Part shown: positions 55,835 to 64,000 of the stretch, in pieces
Layout: each line of letters opens with the position of its first letter
Position numbering within the stretch: position 1 is the stretch's first letter
NCBI RefSeq assembly: GCF_900105125.1
Contig: NZ_LT629750.1
Span: 7,157,001 to 7,221,000 of the forward strand
Direction of reading: 5' to 3'
From: Bradyrhizobium canariense
GTDB taxonomy: Bacteria; Pseudomonadota; Alphaproteobacteria; Rhizobiales; Xanthobacteraceae
Length of the DNA: 64,000 nucleotides
Notes under the pieces: generated by a model
What the model was told of the DNA's origin: nothing
The model's input: the letters and a program-made list of their open reading frames with translations, nothing else
Database searches by the model: none
Program-made: the position numbers and the translations under genes

Positions 55835-57307
55835 TCAAGCGCTGATCGCGTTCTTCGCGATGACGTCGCGGTAGAATGACACGCTGAGCTTCGGTGAACG
55901 TGCCAGCGTGTCGAAGTCGACGCGATACAGGCCGAAGCGCTGTTCGAAGCCGAAGATCCACTCGAAATTATCCATCAGGCTCCACAGGAAATATCCGCGA
56001 ACCGGCACGCCTTCGGACGTCGCGCGCTGCAACTGCGTCAGGTAATTGCGCAGATACATGATGCGGTCGAGGTCGTAGACCTTGCCGTCAGCGGCCGGCT
56101 TGTCGGTTCCGGAGGTGCCGTTCTCGCTGATGTAGATCGTATCGATGTTCCAGATCTTGGCGGCAATCCGCGGTACCCAATAGGCGGTCTCCGGCCCGAT
56201 CCGCAGCCACTCGGATTTCATATGTGGAAACGAGTCGGGAAAAGGCAAAACCTTGAAACCCGGCGCGCGATCATTCGCGACCACGTAAAATTGCGGCGCG
56301 TAGATATTCAGGCCGACGAAATCGACCGGGGAGGCGATGATCTTCAACTCTTCGGCGGTATATTTTGGAGCGTCCTTGCCAGTATAGGCCAGAAACTCGT
56401 CGGTGTATTTGCCTTCCAGGATCACGTTCAGGAAGCTCGCGTTTAATTCACGCGTCGCGATCTCGGCGGCGCGAACGTTCTCGGGCGTATCGATCGCAGG
56501 CAAGCAGGCCGCGATGTTTTCAGCGGGGCCGACTTTGGTGCCAGCGCGCCCCTTGGCGCGGATCGCCTGCACCGCGAGGCCGTGGCCCAGGGCAACGTTG
56601 TGATGCACCTGGTTCAGGACCGCCTCCGGCAGCTTGAGGCCCGGCGCATCAATGCCGTAGCCATAACCGAAGTTCACGAATCGTCCGACTTCGTTGACCG
56701 TGAAGAAGGACTTGACGCGATCGCTTAAACGCCCGGCCACATAGCCTGCGTAATCTGCGAACGCCTTGGAGGTGTCGCTGGACTGCCATCCGCCGAAACG
56801 GTCCTGAAGCGACTGCGGCAGGTCCCAGTGATAGAGCGTTGCGAACGGCTCGATGCCATTTGCCAGAAGTTCGTCCAGCAGGCGGTCATAGAAGTCGAGG
56901 CCTTTAGGATTCGGCGCGCCCGTCCCGTTCGGAAACACCCGCGGCCACGCGATCGAAAACCGATAGGCTTTGACGCCGAGGTCCTTGATCAGCCGAACGT
57001 CTTCCTTGTAGCGGTGATAATGATCGTTGGCGCGGTCGGCGTTGCTGTGATCCGCGATCTTGCCCGGCGTGTGGCTGAACGTATCCCAGATCGAGGGACC
57101 TCGACCGTCTTCACTGACGGCGCCTTCGATCTGATAGGCTGATGTGGCCGTCCCCCACAGAAAGCCATTGGGGAAGTTGGCAGGGGCGTGCGGGTCAGCC
57201 GCCGGTTTGGCGTTGCCGTCTTCCGACTTCGCAGGGCCAGCCGCCATCCCGAGCGCGGAAAGGCCGGCAAGCTTTGCAAAATGCCGCCGAGAGAATTGCC
57301 TGAACAC
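55835..57307 (-). CDS. GH1-family beta-glucosidase with twin-arginine signal
   Basis: The 490-residue enzyme has a Tat signal (FRQFSRRHFAKLAGLSALGM), then the GH1 core: GFLWGTATSAYQIEGAVSED near 50, the acid/base Glu in FFTVNEVGRF, and the nucleophile Glu in IYISENGTSGTD. It ends in GYFLWSLMDNFEWIFGF. It should release glucose or related sugars in the periplasm. The acid/base motif reads NEV where most GH1 enzymes have NEP. The start is GTG at 57307, backed by an AGGAG site. It follows the GH16 gene by eight bases, forming an operon for a beta-glucan. Confidence 0.92.
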   Translation of the reverse strand: MFRQFSRRHFAKLAGLSALGMAAGPAKSEDGNAKPAADPHAPANFPNGFLWGTATSAYQIEGAVSEDGRGPSIWDTFSHTPGKIADHSNADRANDHYHRYKEDVRLIKDLGVKAYRFSIAWPRVFPNGTGAPNPKGLDFYDRLLDELLANGIEPFATLYHWDLPQSLQDRFGGWQSSDTSKAFADYAGYVAGRLSDRVKSFFTVNEVGRFVNFGYGYGIDAPGLKLPEAVLNQVHHNVALGHGLAVQAIRAKGRAGTKVGPAENIAACLPAIDTPENVRAAEIATRELNASFLNVILEGKYTDEFLAYTGKDAPKYTAEELKIIASPVDFVGLNIYAPQFYVVANDRAPGFKVLPFPDSFPHMKSEWLRIGPETAYWVPRIAAKIWNIDTIYISENGTSGTDKPAADGKVYDLDRIMYLRNYLTQLQRATSEGVPVRGYFLWSLMDNFEWIFGFEQRFGLYRVDFDTLARSPKLSVSFYRDVIAKNAISA

Positions 57308-57315
57308 GGTGGCTC

Positions 57316-58287
57316 CTAATAGGCATCAATTTGATAGACAGATACTCTGTCGATTTCGAACGCGACCGAATTTGGAGTCTCGGCGTCGACGAATCCGACG
57401 CCTTTGAAGTACTTCGCGCCCATGGCTAAGTTCACGATCATGTACATCGGATCGTCAAAACCGACGGGGACCTTGATATCGGCCACCGGCTTGCGGTCGA
57501 TAAAATAGGTGATGCGATCCCGCTCCCACAGCGCGCCATAGTTATGGAAATTGCGCGAAGCATCCGGCAACATGAAATCCTGCGGACAGGACTCGATGCG
57601 CTGGGTGTCCGGGTGTCGCCAATGTGTCGTCATCACCAACGAACCGGGCTCCTCGCCACGTCCTTCCACCACGTCGAGTTCAGGTGGCCAGCCGCCATCA
57701 TTGGCAAGCAGCCAGAAGGCCGGCCAAACCCCGTCGCCCACGGGTATCTTCGCACGAATCTCGAAATATCCATGTTTTTGCGCAAATGAATCCTGGGTGG
57801 TGAGGATGCCGGACACATAGTCGTTGTTGAACAACACCGGCTTCAGTTCAGGCGGCGTGCGGCTGGCGATTATCGAGAGAACGCCATCACGAACCCTGAA
57901 TGGATCAAGCCCCAGCGGGGTTGTTCCCCGTCCGGCATAGCGCGGATCCACATAGATCTGCTGTTCGCCGTTGTAGCTGGTCTTACGCTTGAAGTCGGAG
58001 CCGTCTCCTCCCCAGTAGCGCGCTTCCGGCCAGGCGGCGCCGCCGGCATAATGGGGCGTCCACCTGCCACTCAACAATGGATGGTCGTTGAAATCATCGT
58101 GGAAGGTTTCATGCAGGGATACCGCAACGAGCGGAAACTCCCCTTCGATGCGGCGGCATTGTTGGCCGGGAGGGTCGCTCTTGACCTGCAAAGCGAGCCG
58201 CGTCGGCGCTGCCGCAAGGTCAACTTGCGCAAAAGCAGGCGCAAGCATTCCGAAAAAGCCGAGAAGGATCAAAAGTCTCGAGGCCAA
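57316..58287 (-). CDS. GH16-family secreted endo-beta-glucanase-like glycosidase
   Basis: The 323-residue protein has a Sec signal (RLLILLGFFGMLAPAFAQ), a beta-jelly-roll fold and the GH16 catalytic motif PPELDVVEGRG (Glu-x-Asp-x2-Glu). Other matches are HDDFNDHPLLSGRWTPHY, GYFEIRAKIPVGDGVWPAFW and ALWERDRITYFIDRKPV. GH16 enzymes cut beta-1,3/1,4-glucans, agar or exopolysaccharides. The only usable start is TTG at 58287, eight bases after GGGG; a TGA lies just upstream in frame, so an ATG start is excluded unless the signal is shortened. Paired with GH1, it suggests turnover of a surface or plant glucan. Confidence 0.9.
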   Translation of the reverse strand: MASRLLILLGFFGMLAPAFAQVDLAAAPTRLALQVKSDPPGQQCRRIEGEFPLVAVSLHETFHDDFNDHPLLSGRWTPHYAGGAAWPEARYWGGDGSDFKRKTSYNGEQQIYVDPRYAGRGTTPLGLDPFRVRDGVLSIIASRTPPELKPVLFNNDYVSGILTTQDSFAQKHGYFEIRAKIPVGDGVWPAFWLLANDGGWPPELDVVEGRGEEPGSLVMTTHWRHPDTQRIESCPQDFMLPDASRNFHNYGALWERDRITYFIDRKPVADIKVPVGFDDPMYMIVNLAMGAKYFKGVGFVDAETPNSVAFEIDRVSVYQIDAY

Positions 58288-58403
58288 TTGTCGATCCCCG
58301 GTTCACATGGAGCCGATGACCTTCTATCATTTCATCCGGTAAGAGTGGTAGAGCATCCAGCACAAAACAGCGCTGAGGTTTGCACCGCGCCAACCCCAAA
58401 TCC

Positions 58404-61022
58404 CTATTCCGCTGCCTCGCGCAGAGGGTAGGGCTCCGGGGTGGTCACGACCTGCCGCGGACGTCCCATCAGGACCGGCTGGAACAACACGGCGGCGGCC
58501 ATGGTGCACAACAGTGCCAGCGCCATCATTTCGCCCATGCTGGACATACCGGGATAGCTCGACGACCACATGCTGCCGAACGCAATCGCGTTGGTCATGG
58601 CGCTGAACACAACCGCGCGCGTTAGCGTCGATTGCAACAGGCCGGTCTTTCCGGCCCGCCACGCCATGATGTAGTAGACCTTGAAAGCGACGCCGACGCC
58701 GAGCAGCAGCGGCAGCGCGATGATGTTGGCGAAATTGAGCGCGAGTCCGTCGAGCACGCAAATCTCGAGCGTCACCGCACCGGCCAGAAGGAGCGGAATC
58801 AGCGTCAGCAGCACGTCCGTCACACGCCGCAGCGCGATGAACAGCAATATCGCGATCGCGATCAGCGCCAGGATGCCGGCTTCGATAAAGGCCGTCGTAA
58901 CCGCTCTTCCGGACTCATAATAGCTGATGGCGGCGCCCGTCGCCGTCGGTTCAGCGCGAAGAACCGCGGTCGCAAATGTTCTGAGCACATTGGTGTCGTT
59001 GGGATCGCCCTTCGGCAAGGCTTGAACGCGGGCGCTGCCGTCGGGCAACAGCCAGTCGCGGACCAGATTGGGCGGCAGCGTCTTGAGGGTGATCGCTTCG
59101 GGCGCAAGGCTCTTGCGCAGCTGATCGAGATCGAAGGTCAGCGGTGGCACGATCGCCGCCTCCGCTCTTCCGCGGACCACCGCATCCGCACTGGCAAGAC
59201 GCTTGAGTGAGCCGGAAACCTCGCGTGCGGCGTCCGCGCCTGCGCCTTTTTGATTGCCGGTAATCCTGGAAAGAGCATCGGCCGCGCCCTGGATCGCGGC
59301 GATAGTCTCCTGGTCGCTCGGGGCCGGCTGCTGCTTCGCTGGATTGAGGGCGGTGCCGAGGCTTCGGGACGCTGCCTTCAACGTTGCGATTTTCTGATCC
59401 TGATCGCTCGGGATAAAACTGCTGAGCGTCAATGTGCGGGAGACCTCGGGAAGTTCGGCGAGGCGTTTGGCGATGGCATCGGCCTGTTCGATCGAAGGGG
59501 CCAATACCTCGGCATCATTGCCAGTGGTTTCCGGATCTTTTTGTAGCTGGCGATACGTCACGACAGACGCCGAAGTCGGGCTCTGCAAATTGACCGGATT
59601 GAAGTCGAACGGCAGGTGCATCAGCAGCGGCGCGCCGGCCAGAACCACGAGGACGGTGCCGGCGATCACAGCGATGCGGTGCCGCTGCAGAAGATCGTCC
59701 AGCGGCGCGAGGCCCTTGAAACCGACCGCGTCGGTCTCGCCCGGCGGATTGAGCACGGTCAGCATCGCCGGCACCAGCGTGATGCTGCAGGCGAAGGCGA
59801 TCAGCATGCCGCAGCCCGCGATCAGTCCCAGTTCGGAAAGGCCGCGATAGCTGGTGGGCAGAAACGCGAAGAATCCGACGGCGGTAGCCCCAGCAGCCAG
59901 CGCGAGAGGATTGCCCGCCTTGCGGGCCGCGCTGCGCAGCGCTTGGCGCAAGTCAGGGTGATCATGCCGTTCGGAACGGTAGCGCACACTGAATTGAATG
60001 CCGAAATCGACGCCGAGGCCGACAAACAGCACAAAGAACGCAATCGAGATCAGATTGAATGAGCCGACCATGGCCAGCCCGAGCGCTGCCGTCGCGGCGA
60101 GGCCGACCATGAGGCTAAAGAACACCGCGGCAATGATTTTCCAGGAGCGCAGCGCGAGCCACAGAATGATCAGCACGCCAAGCAGCGCGGTCAGCGTGTC
60201 ACGCACCGCGCTGTGCCGGATGACCGAGAACTGGTCGTCGTTCATCGGGACCTGGCCGGTCAGCTCGACGCTGGCACCGAGTTTGTTTTGCAGGTTCAGA
60301 TCGGCGGCCGCCCGGTGAATGGCTTCCGTGGCCTCACGACCGGGCTGCAGCGCCGTAAAATCGAGTGTGGGCTGAACTTCAATGAAGTGCCGCAACTGAT
60401 TGGCCGGCAAGGGATGTCCCTGCAGAAGCTCCTTCCAAGAGAATGAGGCCGGCTTTCCCGACAGCACGTCGCTCAGTGTTCGCTGCGCGAGCGAAAGAGG
60501 GCCAGCCAATTGGTCGAGCTTGATCTTGCCCGCCTGCACGCCTTGGGCGGCAAACGAAATTGCTTTCATGACGCCGCGCAGGCTTGGATCGCCGGCGAGC
60601 TGCGAGAGCACCGGCCGGGCGTTGACCAAACCCTCCATGCTTTGCTTGACTTCGGATGGCGAGGCAAACAACAGCCCGTTGCGTTCAAAAAAGTCTCCGC
60701 TTTCGGGCTGTCCGACAAGAGGAAAAAGCTTTGTGTTCTTCGCGAGTGCCTGCGCCAGCGCGTTGGTCGCGAGTTCGGCATTCTCGGCGGTCGGAGCTTT
60801 GACCACGGCCGAAATGGCCTTTTGGGGAAATGCCTTGGTCAGTTGCACCTGACGTTCGTGCCAGGGCAGATTTGCAATCAGGCTCTCGACGTCGGTATTG
60901 ATGGAAAATCGTGTGACGGCAAAGGCGGCAGTACCGACCATCAGCAGTGTGCCGGCAATGATGACCGTCCACCGGTAGCGAGCGCAGAGATCAACAATTC
61001 TTACGATCGCCGAGTTCATCAT
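58404..61022 (-). CDS. RND/MMPL-family transporter, HpnN-like
   Basis: The 872-residue protein has 12 membrane helices in two blocks of one plus five, and two large periplasmic loops (about 40-270 and 470-680). Each half has an MMPL core: LISIAFFVLFVGLGVDFGIQ near 320 and LNFANIIALPLLLGVGVAFK near 765. The opening CARYRWTVIIAGTLLMVGTA and the loop with TDVESLIANLPWHERQ match HpnN, which moves hopanoids to the outer membrane in Rhodopseudomonas. No other hopanoid (hpn) gene is in the window, so it is either a detached hpnN or a paralogue for another lipid. Confidence 0.82.
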   Translation of the reverse strand: MMNSAIVRIVDLCARYRWTVIIAGTLLMVGTAAFAVTRFSINTDVESLIANLPWHERQVQLTKAFPQKAISAVVKAPTAENAELATNALAQALAKNTKLFPLVGQPESGDFFERNGLLFASPSEVKQSMEGLVNARPVLSQLAGDPSLRGVMKAISFAAQGVQAGKIKLDQLAGPLSLAQRTLSDVLSGKPASFSWKELLQGHPLPANQLRHFIEVQPTLDFTALQPGREATEAIHRAAADLNLQNKLGASVELTGQVPMNDDQFSVIRHSAVRDTLTALLGVLIILWLALRSWKIIAAVFFSLMVGLAATAALGLAMVGSFNLISIAFFVLFVGLGVDFGIQFSVRYRSERHDHPDLRQALRSAARKAGNPLALAAGATAVGFFAFLPTSYRGLSELGLIAGCGMLIAFACSITLVPAMLTVLNPPGETDAVGFKGLAPLDDLLQRHRIAVIAGTVLVVLAGAPLLMHLPFDFNPVNLQSPTSASVVTYRQLQKDPETTGNDAEVLAPSIEQADAIAKRLAELPEVSRTLTLSSFIPSDQDQKIATLKAASRSLGTALNPAKQQPAPSDQETIAAIQGAADALSRITGNQKGAGADAAREVSGSLKRLASADAVVRGRAEAAIVPPLTFDLDQLRKSLAPEAITLKTLPPNLVRDWLLPDGSARVQALPKGDPNDTNVLRTFATAVLRAEPTATGAAISYYESGRAVTTAFIEAGILALIAIAILLFIALRRVTDVLLTLIPLLLAGAVTLEICVLDGLALNFANIIALPLLLGVGVAFKVYYIMAWRAGKTGLLQSTLTRAVVFSAMTNAIAFGSMWSSSYPGMSSMGEMMALALLCTMAAAVLFQPVLMGRPRQVVTTPEPYPLREAAE

Positions 61023-61172
61023 GGCGGGTCGGGGCTCTTCAGCGCGTTTTTGCGGCCCATCCCAACTCCCGCAGGGCGAGATCGTTCGGTTCCCAAAGCA
61101 AAATTTTGCGACAAATTTGCCGCAGATGACGCCGGGTTCCGAGGTAGGGCTGCGGGTTCAATAATCGTGGGT

Positions 61173-61580
61173 TCAATGACGGTGAATTGGGGTATTGATG
61201 CCCTGTCCTGGCAATTCGCCGCTTTCAGGCCGCTGCCGGCCATAGTCGGGCTCATAACGCACCAGCCATAGTTCCAGAGCAGCGAAGAACGCGACCATTG
61301 CACCGATCAAAATGCTGACATGCATCGCTCTTGTGTGTGCAAATCCCAGCACCCAGGGCGATGCGATCAACCACACGCCGAGGAGGAGATTGAGCCATTC
61401 CTCCCAATTCGCGAATGCCACGATCGCCGCGATTGAGATCGCCGCAATCGCAGCGCCCGAGGTCCAGATATCCACGCGTGCCCTTTCGCTGACATAGGCG
61501 AACAGCCAGGGCGATATGAAAAGGAAAAGCCCGAAGGCCATCGTGTAGCAATCGAGCGCGGAAATACCGCGCAGTTTCAT
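61173..61580 (-). CDS. SPW-repeat membrane protein
   Basis: The 135-residue protein has two Ser-Pro-Trp motifs (LFISPWLFAY near 22 and WLIASPWVLGF near 72), each next to a membrane helix; about four helices are present in all. The SPW repeat family is found in many Rhizobiales and has no proven function. The last 25 residues are hydrophilic. Confidence 0.8.
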   Translation of the reverse strand: MKLRGISALDCYTMAFGLFLFISPWLFAYVSERARVDIWTSGAAIAAISIAAIVAFANWEEWLNLLLGVWLIASPWVLGFAHTRAMHVSILIGAMVAFFAALELWLVRYEPDYGRQRPESGELPGQGINTPIHRH

Positions 61581-61703
61581 GGATGTATCCCCCGGATCTG
61601 GGTTTGTGTTTTGGCATTTTGCGGATCTGCGGAAGCCGTGCTTTTCCTTTCTGACCTCAGGCGGGACATGTTTCGATCCCGCCGGGGCGGCCAGCGTGGG
61701 CCA

Positions 61704-62093
61704 TCAGGCGCGATGCTTGATGACGTCGACCACCTTCTTGTCGGTGGGATTGACGATCAGCAGCTGGTCGGGAAGCAATGCGTAATCGTAAGGCTTCAAG
61801 GCTGACACCCGCGAAGCGACTTTGGTGGGCACCGATTGGATCGTGATGTCACTGGGGACGGTGGCGCCGACCGCGGCCGAGAAGTTCGACGGCGCAGGCT
61901 GGCTGTTGGCCTGTTTGCTGATGTCTCTCCAGGCTGTCCGCTGCTGCACGCGCGTCAGGGAAAGGCTGTCCTTCGGCATCGATTGCATGGCCTGCGAATT
62001 TTTCGACATGGCATGATGCTCGGCGGCCGACGCCGTGCCGATTGTAGATGCAAGCGCGGCAGCCGTGGCGATGGTGATGAGTTGAAACTTCAT
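61704..62093 (-). CDS. DUF1236-like exported protein
   Basis: The 129-residue protein has a Sec signal peptide (FQLITIATAAALASTIGTASA), a hydrophilic middle rich in Ser, Gln and Met, and a C-terminal DUF1236-type end (KPYDYALLPDQLLIVNPTDK, then KVVDVIKHRA). The family is a small periplasmic domain of unknown role, common in Bradyrhizobium. It is divergent from degP across about 210 bases, suggesting a shared envelope-stress region. Confidence 0.78.
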   Translation of the reverse strand: MKFQLITIATAAALASTIGTASAAEHHAMSKNSQAMQSMPKDSLSLTRVQQRTAWRDISKQANSQPAPSNFSAAVGATVPSDITIQSVPTKVASRVSALKPYDYALLPDQLLIVNPTDKKVVDVIKHRA

Positions 62094-62302
62094 GGCGGTT
62101 CTCTTGATGAGCCGCCCCTACGCTAAAAGTACGGGAAGAAAAAATGTTCCGTTAAAGATCGTTCATATGCTTTCATACCAAAGCGTGCGGTGGTTCGTCG
62201 CACAGTTCTTGCGAAAGATTAATCAGCCGAACAGGACCACGTAATGTGACTTCGCCATGTTGGGGCCAGGGACTCGCCCTGCTCAACATTGGAGACGCCA
62301 TC

Positions 62303-63841
62303 ATGAACGATCAAACGAACACCCCGCACCTCACACCACGAAAAGTTCTCAAGCCCCGGCGGCTGGCGCTGCTGGCCTCGGCTGCCGGTCTCAGCCTGGC
62401 CGTTCTTGCCGCTGGTCCGGGCGGCTATCTGCCGTTCAATCTTCCGGCATGGACTTCATCCGCACACGCGGCCGAAACCACGCAGAACACGCCGGGCTTC
62501 GCCGATCTCGTTGCAAAGGTCAAACCCGCTGTCATCTCGGTGCGCGTCAAGATCGACGGCGACACCGAAAATGGAGCGAGTGTCCAGAAGGAAGGGATGA
62601 ATTCGGATGAGTCCGATTCCCAGCTCGACCAGTTTTCGAAGCAATTTGGTTTCCGCATTCCGAACGGCATGCCGCAGCGGCATCAGGTAATAACAGGTGA
62701 AGGCTCGGGCTTTTTCATCTCGCCGGATGGCTACGCCGTGACCAACAATCACGTGGTCGATCACGCCCAATCCGTCCAGGTCACGACGGATGACGGCACC
62801 GTCTACACGGCCAAGGTCATCGGCACCGACAAGAAGACCGATCTCGCACTGATCAAGGTCGACGGCAAGAAAGACTTCACCTACGTGAAGTTCGCGGACG
62901 CGCTGCCGCGCGTTGGTGACTGGGTGGTCGCCGTCGGCAATCCCTTTGGTCTCGGTGGCACGGTCACGGCTGGAATCGTTTCCGCGCGCGGCCGCGATAT
63001 CGGCGCAGGCCCGTATGACGACTATGTCCAGATCGACGCGCCCATCAACAAGGGCAATTCCGGCGGTCCGGCGTTCGACATGAACGGCAATGTCATCGGT
63101 GTGAACACGGCGATCTTCTCGCCATCCGGGGGCTCGGTCGGCATCGGCTTCGACATTCCCGCCGCTACTGCGAAGCTCGTCGTCGCCCAGCTCAAGGACA
63201 AGGGCTACATCACGCGCGGCTGGCTCGGCGTGCAGGTACAGCCGGTCACCGCCGACATCGCTGACAGCCTCGGCATGAAGCAGGCAAAGGGTGCGATGGT
63301 CGATAATCCGCAGGACGGCAGTCCGGCGGCCAAGGCCGGAATCGAAGCCGGCGATGTCATCACCGCGGTCAATGGCGCCGACGTCAAGGATGCACGCGAT
63401 CTCGCCCGTAACATCAGCATGATGGCGCCGGGCACTTCCGTGAAGCTCGATGTCCTGCATAAGGGCGACGCCAAGACGGTGACGGTGGCGCTCGGCGAAA
63501 TGCCGAACGACCATCAGGCCAACGCCGGCGGAGAGCAGTCGAAGGAAACGGCTGGCACGCCGCGTCTCGGCCTGCAGCTTGCGCCCGCGGGCGAGGTTGA
63601 AGGCTCCGGTGACAAGGGCGTCGTGGTAACCGCTGTCGATCCGAACGGTCCTGCGGCAGAGCACGGCTTCCAGACCGGTGACGTCATCCTCAATGTCGGC
63701 GGCAAGACGGTCTCCAGCGTGTCCGACGTGCGGGCGGCGCTGAACGCAGCCAAGGAAGGCGGCAAGCACAGCGTCCTGATGCGCGTGAAGACATCCGACG
63801 CGACCAGATTCGTCGCGGTTCCTCTCACCAAGGAGGGATAA
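62303..63841 (+). CDS. degP: DegP/HtrA-type periplasmic serine protease
   Basis: The 512-residue protein has an N-terminal signal anchor (RRLALLASAAGLSLAVLAAG), a trypsin-like domain with the triad His in YAVTNNHVVDHAQS, Asp in TDLALIKVDGKK and Ser in NKGNSGGPAFDMNG, and two PDZ domains (about 285-385 and 405-505). It degrades and refolds damaged envelope proteins. The ATG at 62303 has GGAG ahead and gives the expected signal; the frame is open 19 codons further upstream. A strong terminator follows. A downstream gene begins at 63987. Confidence 0.95.
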   Translation: MNDQTNTPHLTPRKVLKPRRLALLASAAGLSLAVLAAGPGGYLPFNLPAWTSSAHAAETTQNTPGFADLVAKVKPAVISVRVKIDGDTENGASVQKEGMNSDESDSQLDQFSKQFGFRIPNGMPQRHQVITGEGSGFFISPDGYAVTNNHVVDHAQSVQVTTDDGTVYTAKVIGTDKKTDLALIKVDGKKDFTYVKFADALPRVGDWVVAVGNPFGLGGTVTAGIVSARGRDIGAGPYDDYVQIDAPINKGNSGGPAFDMNGNVIGVNTAIFSPSGGSVGIGFDIPAATAKLVVAQLKDKGYITRGWLGVQVQPVTADIADSLGMKQAKGAMVDNPQDGSPAAKAGIEAGDVITAVNGADVKDARDLARNISMMAPGTSVKLDVLHKGDAKTVTVALGEMPNDHQANAGGEQSKETAGTPRLGLQLAPAGEVEGSGDKGVVVTAVDPNGPAAEHGFQTGDVILNVGGKTVSSVSDVRAALNAAKEGGKHSVLMRVKTSDATRFVAVPLTKEG

Positions 63842-63870
63842 ATCGGAATGAACTTTTATTGATGCAGCTT

Positions 63871-63899
63871 GGAAGGCCGGGCCTAAAGCCCGGCCTTCC
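63871..63899 (+). terminator. Strong hairpin after degP
   Basis: GGAAGGCCGGGC (63871-63882) pairs perfectly with GCCCGGCCTTCC (63888-63899) around CTAAA, a 12-bp GC-rich stem 30 bases past the degP stop. The T-run is short (T then GTATTC), so it may act as a terminator, as an mRNA end-protecting hairpin, or both. Confidence 0.8.
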
Positions 63900-63986
63900 T
63901 GTATTCTCGACCAGCTTTCCTTGCACCTTCGCTCAAAGCCGGCGCCGGCTTCCGGCGGCAATCCTCTCGAAATCGGAGGCTCCCCA

Positions 63987-64000
63987 ATGAATTCAACGAC
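63987..64000 (+). CDS. Start of the next gene (cut by window edge)
   Basis: An ATG at 63987 with an ideal CGGAGG site seven bases upstream opens a frame of four full codons (MNST) plus two bases before the window edge. The product cannot be identified. Confidence 0.5.

Noticed and set aside
62121..62160. EcfG-type promoter (GGAAC-N16-CGTT) before the DUF1236 gene
   Set aside because: GGAAC is present on the minus strand but the -10 reads CTTT instead of CGTT, so it was not called.
62456..63961. Long minus-strand open frame opposite degP
   Set aside because: Same reason: composition of an antisense shadow and complete overlap with a well-supported protease gene.
1..64000. CRISPR arrays, insertion sequences, phage or integrase genes
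   Set aside because: No repeat-spacer pattern, transposase or integrase motif was seen anywhere, including next to tRNA-Sec, so the Sec island carries no visible integration machinery.

Overview
The window is GC-rich, gene-dense alphaproteobacterial chromosome. The proteins look most like those of the Bradyrhizobium/Rhodopseudomonas group: an HWE histidine kinase, DUF1236 and SPW-repeat proteins, an HpnN-type hopanoid transporter, an ECF sigma factor with FixJ-like receivers, and a short conserved Bradyrhizobium-type protein at 15856-16083. I see no prophage, insertion sequence, CRISPR array or rRNA. The only tRNA I find is tRNA-Sec.

Region by region: (1) 1-5123 is a stress and signalling region. 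It holds a minus-strand cluster of receiver protein, ECF sigma factor, flavin reductase and TMEM175 channel (cut by the window edge), a tandem-duplicated DUF417 membrane protein, an HWE kinase, and two decayed gene pieces. (2) 5124-15455 is redox metabolism: a membrane histidine kinase, a three-subunit FAD/GMC sugar-acid or alcohol dehydrogenase with tri-haem cytochrome c, a divergent HAD hydrolase plus disulfide reductase, and a MOSC-reductase-ferredoxin fusion. (3) 16204-18945 is an ABC exporter and an SDR-fold protein lacking the usual catalytic residues. (4) 19326-30111 is a self-contained selenocysteine island. It has a UGA-containing formate dehydrogenase operon (fdnGHI, fdhE), selD, and on the facing strand selA, selB and tRNA-Sec, with an uncharacterised 126-residue protein. 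(5) 30374-37856 looks catabolic: a solute-binding protein, a phytanoyl-CoA-type dioxygenase, an alpha/beta hydrolase, a GntR regulator with two DNA-binding domains, a ketopantoate-reductase-like enzyme and an oxalate decarboxylase-type bicupin. (6) 37929-44609 holds lon-hsp20 and an EmrAB-type efflux operon with a divergent TetR regulator. (7) 44683-55779 is an HD-GYP regulator and a complete chemotaxis operon (STAS, cheY, cheA, cheW, mcp, cheW, cheR, cheB, soluble MCP-like protein). (8) 55835-64000 is cell-envelope and periplasm: GH1 and GH16 glycosidases, an HpnN-like RND transporter, an SPW protein, a DUF1236 protein and a DegP-type protease.

The two strongest non-obvious signals are these. 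First, the sequence TGTAACC-N16-CGA occurs three times with identical spacing, each time upstream of a gene in the first 11.1 kb. It matches, from memory, the promoters used by SigF/ECF16-type sigma factors, and an ECF sigma gene lies at 770-1546. This suggests a local redox-stress regulon covering the DUF417 gene, the GMC/cytochrome c operon and the HAD/reductase operon. Second, the selB reading frame ends inside tRNA-Sec. Processing the 5' end of the tRNA would therefore cut the selB message before its stop codon, which would couple the two products of the decoding machinery.
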